Source: DASTOB01 sp035720425
GTDB lineage: Bacteria > Chloroflexota > Limnocylindria > Limnocylindrales > CSP1-4
Direction: 5' to 3'
DNA: 40,998 nt
NCBI GenBank assembly: GCA_035720425.1
Contig: DASTOB010000154.1
Coordinates: 1-40,998, forward strand
Part shown: one piece after another, positions 18,374 through 28,521 of the stretch
Layout: the number at the start of each line of letters is the position of its first letter
Position numbering within the stretch: position 1 is the stretch's first letter
Made by a program: the position numbers and the translations under genes
The notes under the pieces: generated by a model
Databases searched by the model: none
Seen by the model: the letters and a program-made list of their open reading frames with translations, nothing else
What the model was told of the DNA's origin: nothing

Positions 18374-20185
<1,812 letters not shown>

Positions 20186-20218
20186 ACGCCGCCTCGGCGC
20201 GGGTGGACTGAGGGTCGG

Positions 20219-20962
20219 ATGGACCTGCCGGAACCGCTCGGCGCTCTCGTCGCGGTCGGCCTTGCCGCGCTCCTCGTCATGCTCCGCTTCGACGCCGAGC
20301 GATTCGGCGCGGCCGAGTACGACGAGGCGACCTCCGGCCACGCCCCGCCCCTCTGGCGCCGGCTTGCCTGGTACGGCCTCGGGGCGGCCGGAATCCTCGC
20401 CATCGCGTCGCTCCACCCGCGCCCGGAGGGCGACCTCTTCCTGGGGCCCGGCGACCGTGGGGCGGCCCTCATCGGCGGCTTCCTGTACGGGGCGATCGGG
20501 ACCGGGCAGGCGATCGCGTTCGCGTGGCTTCGCTACCAGCACCTCCGACTGCCGGACCCGGCGTCGTATCCCGGCGCGCTGCTCAACTCCGTCGCGACGG
20601 CCTTCGTCGACGAGGGGGCGTTCCGCGGCGCGATCCTCGGGCTCATGCTCGTGGCGGGGATCGACCCATCCGTGGCGAACCTGACCCAGGCCTTGCTGTA
20701 CGCGCTGTCGACGCGTCTCGGCGCGCCCGGCCGCGACCCGTACATGCTCGTGCTCGCCCTGCTCATCGGCCTCGGTGGCGGCTGGCTGACGATCGCGACC
20801 GGCGGGATCGCGGCCGCGTTCCTCGGGCATGCGGTAACCCGCTTCGCCGTGTTCCTGTGCACCGGCCACGCGGGGCAGGTCGCCCTCCGCGGGCGCGAGG
20901 TGGAGGACATCGAGCGGCGGCGGCGGCCGCCGGAGGGATGGCGGGTCATCGGTTCGCGGTGA
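20219..20962 (+). CDS. CPBP-like intramembrane protease homologue
   Basis: A 247-residue membrane protein with about six hydrophobic segments. The CPBP/Abi family has an EExxxR motif and a later FxxxH motif; here VDEGAFRG (Asp131-Glu132 ... Arg136) matches the first with Asp for the first Glu, and FLGHAVTRF (His204) matches the second. An active-site reading is therefore possible but degenerate. CPBP proteins cleave prenylated or membrane substrates, or act in bacteriocin immunity. The assignment is tentative. It sits 33 bp after lepA, and its stop codon overlaps the hemW start. Confidence 0.55.
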   Translation: MDLPEPLGALVAVGLAALLVMLRFDAERFGAAEYDEATSGHAPPLWRRLAWYGLGAAGILAIASLHPRPEGDLFLGPGDRGAALIGGFLYGAIGTGQAIAFAWLRYQHLRLPDPASYPGALLNSVATAFVDEGAFRGAILGLMLVAGIDPSVANLTQALLYALSTRLGAPGRDPYMLVLALLIGLGGGWLTIATGGIAAAFLGHAVTRFAVFLCTGHAGQVALRGREVEDIERRRRPPEGWRVIGSR

Positions 20963-22269
20963 CGAGGGCCGGCGAGGCGGCCGATCCGGCGGCGTCCGAC
21001 CATGCGACGGCGTCCGACCCGGCTGCGGCCGATGACGCTGCGGCCGATGGGGTGGCGGCCGATCCCGGCAGGCGTAGAGCGCCCGAGGCGCTCTACCTCC
21101 ACGTCCCGTTCTGCGTGTCGCTTTGCCCGTACTGCGACTTCGTCGTCTACGCGGGAGCGGCCGCCCGGGGACCGCGCAATCGCGTCGCGGCGTTCGTGGC
21201 GGCGCTCCACGCGGAGATCGACCTCCGCGCCGACGCGATCGTCGCCGCGGGCCTGCCGACACACCCGCTTCGGAGCGTCTACCTCGGCGGCGGGACGCCG
21301 TCGCTCCTGCCGGCCGACGCGGTCGACGCCCTGCTCCGCCACGTGGCCGACCGGTTCGGGATCGCCGCCGGCGCGGAGGTGACCCTCGAGGCCAATCCCG
21401 GCCCGGACGAGCGCGGCGATGCCGAGGCATGGCGTCGCACGGGCATCACCCGCCTCTCGTTCGGCGCCCAGAGCGTCGACGCGGCCGAACTGCGACGACT
21501 TGGCCGGCGCCATCGTCCGGCTGACGTCGCGGCAGCGGTCCGCGAGGCGCGAGCGGCCGGGTTCGAGTCCGTCAGCGTCGACCTCCTCTACGACGTGCCC
21601 GGGCAGACCGACGCGTCGTGGTCGGCGTCGCTCGACGCGGCGCTCGACCTTGGCCCGGACCACCTGAGCCTCTACGCGCTGACTCTCGATGACCCTGACG
21701 CCGAGGGTCTGACCGGTCCCACCGGCGACCACCTGCCGACGACCCGCGGCGCCCGACGCTGGCGCGCCGGCGCGGCGGCGGAGCAGGGCGAGGATCGAGC
21801 GGCCCGGCAGTACCGTCACGCCGTCGGCCGCCTGGCCCGCGACGGCTGGCGCGGCTACGAGATCAGCAACTGGGCCCGACCCGGTCACGAGAGCCGCCAC
21901 AACCTGGCCTACTGGGAACGGCGCCCGTACGAGGCGGCGGGTCCGGGTGCCCATGCGTTCGACGGGTCGACGCGGCGCTGGAACGCGGCGCGCCTCGACG
22001 CCTACATAGCCGCCCTCGCCGACGGACGCCTGCCACCGGGTGGCGCGGAGACGATCGACCCGGCGACGGCCGATGCGGAGACGACCATCCTCGCCCTGCG
22101 CCTCGACACCGGGCTGCCGGCCGAGGCCGCTCGGCGGCCGCCGCTCGCGGGTTCGTGGGATTGGGCGGCCTCGGCTGGGCTGCTCGAGCGGACCGACGAC
22201 GGCCGGATCGCCCTGACCACGACGGGGCGCCTCCTGTCGAATGAGCTGTTCGCGCGCCTGCTGGGGTGA
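20959..22269 (+). CDS. hemW: Radical SAM heme chaperone HemW
   Basis: A 436-residue protein related to the coproporphyrinogen dehydrogenase HemN but acting as a heme chaperone. The GTG at 20959 is chosen because it forms the GTGA overlap with the upstream stop; an ATG at 20938 is the alternative. The [4Fe-4S] motif is CVSLCPYC (Cys52, Cys56, Cys59) followed by DF, the HemW form that lacks HemN's fourth cysteine. Other marks: YLGGGTPSLL, TLEANPG, RLSFGAQS and VDLLYDVPGQT. About 40 residues before the conserved LYLHVPFC are an Ala/Asp-rich, low-complexity extension not usual in the family. The lepA-hemW-hrcA order is conserved in Gram-positive-type genomes. Confidence 0.92.
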   Translation: MTRAGEAADPAASDHATASDPAAADDAAADGVAADPGRRRAPEALYLHVPFCVSLCPYCDFVVYAGAAARGPRNRVAAFVAALHAEIDLRADAIVAAGLPTHPLRSVYLGGGTPSLLPADAVDALLRHVADRFGIAAGAEVTLEANPGPDERGDAEAWRRTGITRLSFGAQSVDAAELRRLGRRHRPADVAAAVREARAAGFESVSVDLLYDVPGQTDASWSASLDAALDLGPDHLSLYALTLDDPDAEGLTGPTGDHLPTTRGARRWRAGAAAEQGEDRAARQYRHAVGRLARDGWRGYEISNWARPGHESRHNLAYWERRPYEAAGPGAHAFDGSTRRWNAARLDAYIAALADGRLPPGGAETIDPATADAETTILALRLDTGLPAEAARRPPLAGSWDWAASAGLLERTDDGRIALTTTGRLLSNELFARLLG

Positions 22270-22291
22270 GGTGCCCCCGCCGCCTTTCGCG

Positions 22292-22321
22292 TTGACACTC
22301 CGCGGCGTCGACTGCTACGAT
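22292..22321 (+). promoter_or_regulatory. Sigma-70 promoter of hrcA-grpE-dnaK
   Basis: TTGACA at 22292-22297 and TACGAT at 22316-22321 with an 18-bp spacer form the best promoter in the window. The start site falls just before or in the CIRCE element. Confidence 0.8.
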
Positions 22322-22334
22322 GCGGACAGTTCGG

Positions 22335-22361
22335 TTAGCACTCTACCAGCGAGAGTGCTAA
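22335..22361 (+). promoter_or_regulatory. CIRCE operator for HrcA
   Basis: TTAGCACTC and GAGTGCTAA flank 9 bp, a perfect match to CIRCE. It lies 13 bp after the -10 and 27 bp before the hrcA start, so HrcA binding would block early transcription of its own operon and release it on heat shock. Confidence 0.97.
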
Positions 22362-22388
22362 CGACCCGGCAGACGAGGAGTCAGGCCC

Positions 22389-23453
22389 TTGGCGCGACGT
22401 GTACGCCGCACCACCGGCCCGCTGGACCTCCGCGCACAGGCGATCCTTCGGGCCGTCATCGAGGAATACGTCGGAACCGCGACGCCGGTCGGTTCCCAGG
22501 CGCTCGTCGAGCGCTACGGCCTCGGCGTGTCGAGCGCGACCGTCCGGAGCATTCTCGCCGAGCTCGAGCATGCGGGGCTGCTCACCCACCCGCACACGTC
22601 GGCCGGCCGCGTGCCCACGGACGCCGGCTATCGGTTCTACGTCGAATCGATCGTCGACAGCGTCCCGGTACCGGCCGTCGAGCAGCTCATGATCCGGCAC
22701 CAGTTCGGGCAGGTCGAGTTCGCCAGCGAGCATTGGTTCCGCCTGGCCGCTCGGACCCTCGCCACCGTCACCCACGCCGCGGGCCTCGCGACGCCGGCCA
22801 AGCCGCGCGCCGCCCACGTGCGGCGGGTCGACCTGGTCGCGATCAACGACCGTCTCGCGAGCCTCATCCTCGTGCTGCGAGAGGGCGCCATCAAGCAGCA
22901 GCTCGTCAACCTCGACCGGCCGGTCGACGAGGGCGTCCTCACGGCCGTCGCGGCCATCGTCAACGACCGCGTCGCCGGGCGGACTGCCGCGGCAGCCGAG
23001 GCGGCCCTCCGGTCGGTCGACGCCGACGATGAGATCGGCGCCCTCGTTGCCCGCGTCGGTGAGCGGGTCGTGCGCACCCTGCGTGAATACGACGCCGATG
23101 CGATCGAGGAGCTGTTCAGCGATGGCCTCCTCAACGTCATGGCGGCCCCGGAGTTCGCCCAGAGCGACAAGCTCCGGCGCGTCTTCTCGGCCCTCGAGAA
23201 CCGCGCCTACCTCGGCGAGCTGGTCGTCACCGTCGCCGGTGCCGGCCGCGTCCAGGTGTTCATCGGTGAGGAGAACGAACCGATCGAGATGCGCGACGTA
23301 TCGCTCGTGCTCGCCCCGTACGGCCGTCCCGGCCGGGCGATCGGCGTCGTCGGCGTCCTCGGTCCCACGCGCATGTCCTACCCCCACGCCATCGGCACGG
23401 TCGGCTTCGTGTCCGGGCTCATGAACGAGCTCGTCGACCACCTTTACGCCTGA
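22389..23453 (+). CDS. hrcA: Heat-inducible transcription repressor HrcA
   Basis: A 354-residue repressor that binds CIRCE and needs GroEL to stay folded. The TTG start at 22389 has GAGGAG upstream and lies just after CIRCE. The N-terminal winged helix shows LDLRAQAILRAVIEEYVGTATPVGSQAL and SSATVRSILAELEHAGLLTHPHTSAGRVPTDAGYRFYV, both diagnostic of HrcA. The middle dimerisation part contains FVEWxx-like regions less clearly, and the C-terminus has IGPTRMSYPHAIG-like VLGPTRMSYPHAIGTVGFVS. Full length. It is followed by grpE after 22 bp and dnaK, so the repressor controls its own chaperone operon. Confidence 0.96.
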   Translation: MARRVRRTTGPLDLRAQAILRAVIEEYVGTATPVGSQALVERYGLGVSSATVRSILAELEHAGLLTHPHTSAGRVPTDAGYRFYVESIVDSVPVPAVEQLMIRHQFGQVEFASEHWFRLAARTLATVTHAAGLATPAKPRAAHVRRVDLVAINDRLASLILVLREGAIKQQLVNLDRPVDEGVLTAVAAIVNDRVAGRTAAAAEAALRSVDADDEIGALVARVGERVVRTLREYDADAIEELFSDGLLNVMAAPEFAQSDKLRRVFSALENRAYLGELVVTVAGAGRVQVFIGEENEPIEMRDVSLVLAPYGRPGRAIGVVGVLGPTRMSYPHAIGTVGFVSGLMNELVDHLYA

Positions 23454-23475
23454 CCCGCCGAACGAGCCACCAACG

Positions 23476-24066
23476 ATGACCGGAGACCGATCCCGAATGC
23501 CCCACCGAACCCGGGCCCAGGAACGCATCGACGAGATCGACCTCTCGCCGACCAAGCTCCTGGCCGACATCGAGGCCCTGACCGCGGAGCGCGACACCGC
23601 GCGGCAGCAGGCCGACGACTACCTCGCCGCGCTCCAGCGCGAGCGGGCGGAGTTCCAGAACTTCCGCCGCCGGACCGCCGAGGAGCGCGAGCGCGACCTC
23701 GGACTCGCCGGCGAGGACCTCATCCGCAAGGTGCTCGCGCTGGCCGACGACTTCGACCTGGCGATCGACGCTCGGCCGGTCGGCCTCGCGGACAACGGCT
23801 GGATCGAGGGCATCGTCGCGATCGATCGCAAGCTTCGGGCGCTCCTCGAGAGCGAGGGCGTCAGCCAGATCGACGCCGCGCCGGGTCGGCCGTTCGACCC
23901 GCGCGAGCACGACGCGATCGCCAACGTTCCGGGCACCGGCCGAGCGGACGGCGAGATCGTCGAGGAGGTCCGGCGCGGGTATCGCCTGCGTGACCGGGTC
24001 ATCCGGCCGGCGCTCGTCGCCGTGGCCGGCCCGACGGACGAGACCACCCAACCCACCACCCACTAG
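23476..24066 (+). CDS. grpE: GrpE nucleotide exchange factor
   Basis: A 196-residue co-chaperone that drives ADP release from DnaK. A long coiled-coil region (about residues 35-75, ending YLAALQRERAEFQNFRRRTAEERE) precedes the helix-bundle part DLIRKVLALADDFDLAI, and the beta domain ends with FDPREHDAIANVPG and IVEEVRRGYRLRDRVIRPALVAVA, the GrpE signature. The N-terminus lacks the usual acidic tail and starts MTGDRSRMPHRTR; a second ATG at residue 8 is a possible start. Located between hrcA and dnaK in the CIRCE-controlled operon. Confidence 0.95.
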   Translation: MTGDRSRMPHRTRAQERIDEIDLSPTKLLADIEALTAERDTARQQADDYLAALQRERAEFQNFRRRTAEERERDLGLAGEDLIRKVLALADDFDLAIDARPVGLADNGWIEGIVAIDRKLRALLESEGVSQIDAAPGRPFDPREHDAIANVPGTGRADGEIVEEVRRGYRLRDRVIRPALVAVAGPTDETTQPTTH

Positions 24067-24095
24067 CTCACACACGCAGGAGTCGGACGACAGAC

Positions 24096-26027
24096 ATGGG
24101 CAAGATCATCGGCATCGACCTCGGCACGACGAACTCCGTCGTCGCCGTCATGGAGGGCGGCGAGCCGACCGTCATCGCATCGGCGGAGGGCGGGCGGACC
24201 GTCCCCTCGGTCGTCGCCTTCACGAAGACCGGCGAGCGGCTCGTCGGCCAGCTGGCCAAGCGCCAGGCGGTCACGAACCCGACCAACACGGTGTACTCGA
24301 TCAAGCGCTTCATGGGCCGCCGCTGGGACGACCCGGAGGTCAAGCGCTCGAAGGACCTCGTCCCGTACACCGTCGAGAAGGACGGCAAGAGCGACGGCGT
24401 CGCAGTGAAGCTCGCGGACGGCAAGTCGTACACGCCGCCGGAGATCAGCGCGATGATCCTCCAGAAGCTCAAGACGGACGCGGAAGCCTACCTCGGCGAG
24501 AAGATCACCGAGGCGGTCATCACCGTCCCGGCCTACTTCGACGATACCCAGCGCCAGGCGACGAAGGACGCCGGGCGGATCGCCGGCCTCGACGTCAAGC
24601 GGATCATCAACGAGCCCACCGCGTCCGCCCTCGCCTATGGCCTCGACAAGAAGCACGACGAGAAGATCGCCGTGTACGACCTCGGCGGCGGCACGTTCGA
24701 CATCTCGATCCTCGAGCTCGGCGAGGGCGTGTTCGAGGTCAAGGCCACGAACGGCGACACCCACCTCGGCGGCGACGACTTCGACCAGCGGGTGATCGAC
24801 TGGCTCCTCGCGGAGTTCAAGAGGGACCAGGGGATCGATCTGTCGAAGGACCAGCAGGCCCTTCAGCGCCTCAAGGAGGCGGCCGAAAAGGCGAAGATCG
24901 AGCTGTCCTCGACGTCGTCGACGGAGATCAACCTGCCGTACGTCACGGCCGACGCGTCCGGTCCCAAGCACCTCGTCATGACGTTGTCCCGAGCCAAGCT
25001 CGAGGACCTCGTTGCGGACCTGGTCGAGAAGACAGCCGGGCCGGTCAAGGCTGCCCTCAAGGACGCCGGGCTCAAGCCGGCCGAGATCGATGAGGTCATC
25101 CTCGTCGGCGGCCAGACCCGCATGCCCGCCGTCGTCGAGGCGGTCAAGGCGATGTTCGGCGGCAAGGAGCCGCACAAGGGCGTCAACCCGGACGAGGTCG
25201 TCGCGATCGGCGCGGCGATCCAGGCCGGCGTGCTCGCCGGCGACGTGAAGGACGTCCTGCTCCTCGACGTCACCCCGCTGTCGCTCGGGATCGAGACGCT
25301 CGGCGGCGTCATGACCCGGCTCATCGAGCGGAACACGACGATCCCGACCTCGAAGTCACAGGTCTTCTCGACCGCCTCGGACAACCAGAGCCAGGTCGAG
25401 ATCCACGTTCTCCAGGGCGAGCGCGAGTTCGCGGCGGACAACAAGACCCTCGGCCGGTTCATCCTCGACGGCATCCCGCCGGCGCCGCGCGGCGTCCCGC
25501 AGATCGAGGTCACGTTCGACATCGACGCGAACGGCATCCTCGACGTGAAGGCGAAGGACCGGGCGACGGGCAAGGAGCAGCAGGTCCGGATCACCGCGTC
25601 GTCGATGCTCGACAAGAGCGCCGTCGACCAGATGGTGCGCGACGCCCAGGAGCATGCCGAGGAGGACCGCAAGCGGCGCGAGGAGGTCGAGACCCGCAAC
25701 CAGGCGGAGGCCCTGACCTTCCAGGCGGAGCGGACGGTCAGTGACCTCGGCGACAAGGTGTCGTCGGAGGACAAGCTCGAGGTCGAGAACCGGGTGTCGT
25801 CGCTGCGCGAGGCGCTGAAGGGGTCCGACATCGACGCCGTCAAAGCCGGCATGACCGCTCTGGCCGAGACGCTTCAGCGCGTGTCCACCGCGGCCTATCA
25901 GGCGGCGGCGTCCGACTCGACCGACTCGGCAAACGGGGCCGACGGCGGTGAGCCGACCGAAGGCGCCGACGGCGAGGGGGCTCCGGCCGGCGAGGAAACG
26001 GTCGAGGGCGAGTTCAAGGAGGTCTGA
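24096..26027 (+). CDS. dnaK: Chaperone DnaK (Hsp70)
   Basis: A 643-residue ATP-dependent chaperone. The N-terminal ATPase domain begins MGKIIGIDLGTTNS and shows VPAYFDDTQRQATKDA, INEPTASALAYGL, the phosphate-binding VYDLGGGTFDISIL, and ILVGGQTRMPAV; the linker and substrate domain follow with LLLDVTPLSLGIET. The C-terminal tail is Glu/Gly/Asp-rich and ends EGEFKEV, a variant of the usual EEVD-like end. AGGAG lies 13 nt before the ATG. Last gene of the hrcA-grpE-dnaK operon; dnaJ, normally next in Firmicutes-type clusters, is 10.7 kb away. Confidence 0.98.
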   Translation: MGKIIGIDLGTTNSVVAVMEGGEPTVIASAEGGRTVPSVVAFTKTGERLVGQLAKRQAVTNPTNTVYSIKRFMGRRWDDPEVKRSKDLVPYTVEKDGKSDGVAVKLADGKSYTPPEISAMILQKLKTDAEAYLGEKITEAVITVPAYFDDTQRQATKDAGRIAGLDVKRIINEPTASALAYGLDKKHDEKIAVYDLGGGTFDISILELGEGVFEVKATNGDTHLGGDDFDQRVIDWLLAEFKRDQGIDLSKDQQALQRLKEAAEKAKIELSSTSSTEINLPYVTADASGPKHLVMTLSRAKLEDLVADLVEKTAGPVKAALKDAGLKPAEIDEVILVGGQTRMPAVVEAVKAMFGGKEPHKGVNPDEVVAIGAAIQAGVLAGDVKDVLLLDVTPLSLGIETLGGVMTRLIERNTTIPTSKSQVFSTASDNQSQVEIHVLQGEREFAADNKTLGRFILDGIPPAPRGVPQIEVTFDIDANGILDVKAKDRATGKEQQVRITASSMLDKSAVDQMVRDAQEHAEEDRKRREEVETRNQAEALTFQAERTVSDLGDKVSSEDKLEVENRVSSLREALKGSDIDAVKAGMTALAETLQRVSTAAYQAAASDSTDSANGADGGEPTEGADGEGAPAGEETVEGEFKEV

Positions 26028-26069
26028 CCTCCGGGTTCCGGGTCCGCGCTGCGGGCTCCGGAGGGCTTT

Positions 26070-26212
26070 GGGCTCCGGGCTCCGCGCCGCGGACTCCGCG
26101 CCCCGGGCTCCGGGCTCCGCGCCGCGGACTCCGCCCCGGGCTCCGGGCTCCGCGCCGCGGACTCCGCCCCGGGCTCCGGGCTCCGCGCCCCGGGCTCCGG
26201 CTCGCCCCGCTC
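26070..26212. repeat. 33-35-bp GC-rich tandem repeat after dnaK
   Basis: Units opening GGGCTCCGGGCTCCGCG start at 26070, 26105, 26138, 26171 and (partial) 26192, giving steps of 35, 33, 33 and 21 bp. Most units end with GCCGCGGACTCCGC. The array starts about 40 bp past the dnaK stop; unit copies are contiguous, so it is not CRISPR-like. Confidence 0.85.
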
Positions 26213-26517
26213 CCCCTGGTAACGGGATCCGGATGAATGAGCGTGGCCGTGGCCCGAATCCGACCGAATCGGGACCTCAGCATGCACATTCATCGCGGGA
26301 CCGTTACCACGAGTTGCGGCGGGTCCCGTGGTGGTCCGCGCACCCACAGTCCCGGTTTCGCGTCGCCGGCGTCTGTAACTTCACGTGTGACAACTGGCGA
26401 AGGAACGTCGCTCAGTGAGTGCTCGAGGTGCGCCCGTTCGCCGTTCGTCACGTCCGGAGCACCAACCGGCGAAGGAACGGCCGATGCGGGCAGATCCGGA
26501 GACCCTCGTTCGCCCGT

Positions 26518-26536
26518 TGTCACAAGTGTTGTGACA
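26518..26536. promoter_or_regulatory. Inverted repeat TGTCACAA-N3-TTGTGACA
   Basis: Two perfect 8-bp arms around GTG form an operator-like palindrome (or short hairpin). A half-site-like TGTGACAAC occurs at about 26387. It directly precedes the 18-bp repeat array, whose units also contain GTGACAC. No gene start is close, so the target is unclear. Confidence 0.45.
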
Positions 26537-26543
26537 CGGGCGG

Positions 26544-26640
26544 GTGAGTGACACGAGCGGGTGAGTGACACGGGGATGGGTGAGTGCCACGAGCGGGGTG
26601 AGTGCCACGAGCGGGGTGAGTGACACGGGCGGAGTGAGTG
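26544..26640. repeat. About 18-bp tandem repeat array
   Basis: GTGAGTG cores start at 26544, 26561, 26580, 26598, 26616 and 26634 (steps 17, 19, 18, 18, 18). The consensus unit is GTGAGTGACACGAGCGGG. No stable reading frame is kept, so this looks non-coding. Confidence 0.8.
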
Positions 26641-26670
26641 AACGGAGGGCGAGAAGCGCTCGAGGGTGGG

Positions 26671-26916
26671 GCGCCGGGAGCCCCAACGGGCGGAGGAACC
26701 TTCGGCTCCTAGCGGAGTGAGCGCCGTCCGGCGCCGTTCGGGCCGCCGGGAGCCCCATCGGACACCGGACGGTCGGGTCCGGGCCGATCGATCGTCGTTC
26801 CTCCGTTACTTGGAGCGCCGGGAGCCCCGGGGCGGACGCGAGGTGAACGAGCACGGTGCGAACGAGCGCCGGGAGCCCCAGGGCGGACGCGAGGTGAACG
26901 AGCACGGTGCGAACGG
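26671..26916 (+). repeat. Interspersed GCGCCGGGAGCCCC repeats with a 51-bp direct repeat
   Basis: The 14-mer occurs at 26671, 26743 (one change), 26815 and 26866. The last two head a 51-bp unit repeated head to tail with two differences (26815-26865 and 26866-26916). An open frame at 26666-27046 would read it as two 17-residue units RREPRGGREVNEHGANE, but codon third positions in that frame are much less GC-rich than in the neighbouring genes, so coding is doubtful. The rest of the interval from 26028 to 27082 holds no recognisable gene. Confidence 0.75.
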
Positions 26917-27043
26917 GCACGAACCGAACGGGCACCAGGCGAGCGACCACATGCGGGCGGCGGCTGGACTCGACCCGGACGCGGACCTGGCACCAGCGGC
27001 CGCCGGGTGGCCACGTGCCCCGTCCGGCACGATCGACGGTGCG

Positions 27044-27049
27044 TAGACT
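27044..27049 (+). promoter_or_regulatory. -10 element (TAGACT) of ktrB
   Basis: TAGACT lies 33 nt before the GTG start of ktrB. No clear -35; placed at the right edge of the repeat-rich interval. Confidence 0.4.
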
Positions 27050-27082
27050 TGGCCGGATGATCGTGATCCGCGTTACCCGGCG

Positions 27083-28504
27083 GTGACCCTGCGCGGTCGC
27101 CGGCCGGGCGACCGACGCGTCCGCGTCGAGCTCGTCAAGCCGCAGGCGTACGAGGTTCGGGCGCCGCGGCGGATCCGGCGACCGCCGTCGCCGGCCGTCG
27201 TCCTGATCGCGGGCTTCGCCGTGCTCATTGCGCTCGGCACGGTCGTCCTGATGCTGCCGATCTCGTCGGCGGCCGGGACGTGGACCGGATTCGTCGCCGC
27301 GCTCTTCACGGCGACCTCCGCGACGTGCGTGACCGGGCTCGTCGTGCTCGACACGGCAACCTACTGGAGTCCGTTCGGGCACGTGGTGATCCTGATCCTC
27401 ATCCAGGTCGGTGGGTTCGGGTTCATGACCGGCTCGACGCTCCTGCTGTTCCTCGTCGTCGGTCGGCGCACCGGTCTGCGTGACCGACTTCTCGTGCAGG
27501 CATCGACGGGCGTCCCCGATCTCGGCAGCGTCACCGACCTCGTGCGGCGTGTCGCCGTGTTCACGGCCGTGTCGGAAGTCGCCGGCGCCGTCCTGCTCAT
27601 GATCGCGTTCCTCGGGCACGGCCGATCCGGGCTCGACGCCGCCTGGTTCGGCGTCTTCCACAGCGTCTCGGCATTCAACAACGCCGGCTTCGACCTGATG
27701 GGCAACTTCACGAGCCTGACCGAGCTCGCGGACGACGCGCTCCTCCTTGGCGTGATCGGCGTCCTCATCGTCGTTGGTGGGCTGGGCTTCGCGATCCTCG
27801 GCGATGCGTTCGGAAAACGGCGCTGGTCCCGCTTCGCGCTCGAGACGAAGATCGTCCTCGCAACGAGCACCGTTCTCCTGATCGGCGGCGCGATCGTGAT
27901 CGGCGCGCTGGAGTGGGAGAACCCGGGGACGCTCGGCGCGCTGCCGGTCGAGCAACGACCGATCAACGCTCTGTTCGAATCGGCAACGCTCCGCACCGCC
28001 GGCTTCAGCTCGCTGTCCACGGACCAGCTCCGTGACGCATCCCTGTTCGTCGTGATGGCGCTCATGTTCATCGGCGGCGCTTCCGGTTCGACGGCCGGCG
28101 GCATCAAGGTTGGCACGTTCAGTGTGCTGCTCATCGCGATCGTGTCGTCGGTGCGCGGCGACCCGTCCGCGACGGCGTTCGGCCGACGGATCTCGCATGC
28201 CGTCGTCTATCGGGCGCTGTCGGTGGCGCTCCTCTCGATTGCCTTCGTCTTCGTGGTCGGATTCGGCATCGAGATCGCCACCGCGGCGCCATTCATCGAC
28301 GTCCTGTTCGAGGCCGTGTCGGCCGTCGGCACGGTCGGTGCGTCGACTGGGATCACGCCGGACCTGCCCGATCCGGCGCGCCTCCTCGTCATCGGCGCGA
28401 TGTTCGCGGGTCGTCTCGGCCCGCTCACCCTCGTGATCGCGCTCGCAGCTCGGTCTCGGCCGGTGCGATTCCGGCCGGCCGTCGAGTCCGTTCGGATCGG
28501 CTGA
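27083..28504 (+). CDS. ktrB: KtrB/TrkH-type potassium channel subunit
   Basis: A 473-residue membrane protein of the TrkH/KtrB/HKT superfamily, forming the K+ (and often Na+-coupled) pore. Four pore loops are visible: SATCVTGL (about residue 78), FNNAGFD (about 198), LRTAGFSS (about 303) and GASTGITP (about 420), each with the selectivity-filter glycine. About eight membrane helices surround them. The first 38 residues are basic and cytoplasmic. The GTG at 27083 is the first credible start in frame. KtrB is preferred to TrkH because of length and the single-domain RCK partner ktrA that starts 17 bp after its stop. Confidence 0.93.
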   Translation: MTLRGRRPGDRRVRVELVKPQAYEVRAPRRIRRPPSPAVVLIAGFAVLIALGTVVLMLPISSAAGTWTGFVAALFTATSATCVTGLVVLDTATYWSPFGHVVILILIQVGGFGFMTGSTLLLFLVVGRRTGLRDRLLVQASTGVPDLGSVTDLVRRVAVFTAVSEVAGAVLLMIAFLGHGRSGLDAAWFGVFHSVSAFNNAGFDLMGNFTSLTELADDALLLGVIGVLIVVGGLGFAILGDAFGKRRWSRFALETKIVLATSTVLLIGGAIVIGALEWENPGTLGALPVEQRPINALFESATLRTAGFSSLSTDQLRDASLFVVMALMFIGGASGSTAGGIKVGTFSVLLIAIVSSVRGDPSATAFGRRISHAVVYRALSVALLSIAFVFVVGFGIEIATAAPFIDVLFEAVSAVGTVGASTGITPDLPDPARLLVIGAMFAGRLGPLTLVIALAARSRPVRFRPAVESVRIG

Positions 28505-28521
28505 CACTGGGAGGAACGAAC

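Noticed and set aside
26070..26212. CRISPR array
   Set aside because: Units are directly contiguous without unique spacers and no cas genes are near.
26666..27046. A 126-codon plus-strand gene with RREP repeats
   Set aside because: Weak third-position GC bias compared with neighbours, no ribosome binding site, and it lies in a field of non-coding repeats. Kept as a repeat feature and a finding only.
26381..28507. A 708-codon minus-strand frame over the repeat region and ktrB
   Set aside because: Antisense to ktrB, which has all four pore motifs; the translation is charged low-complexity sequence.
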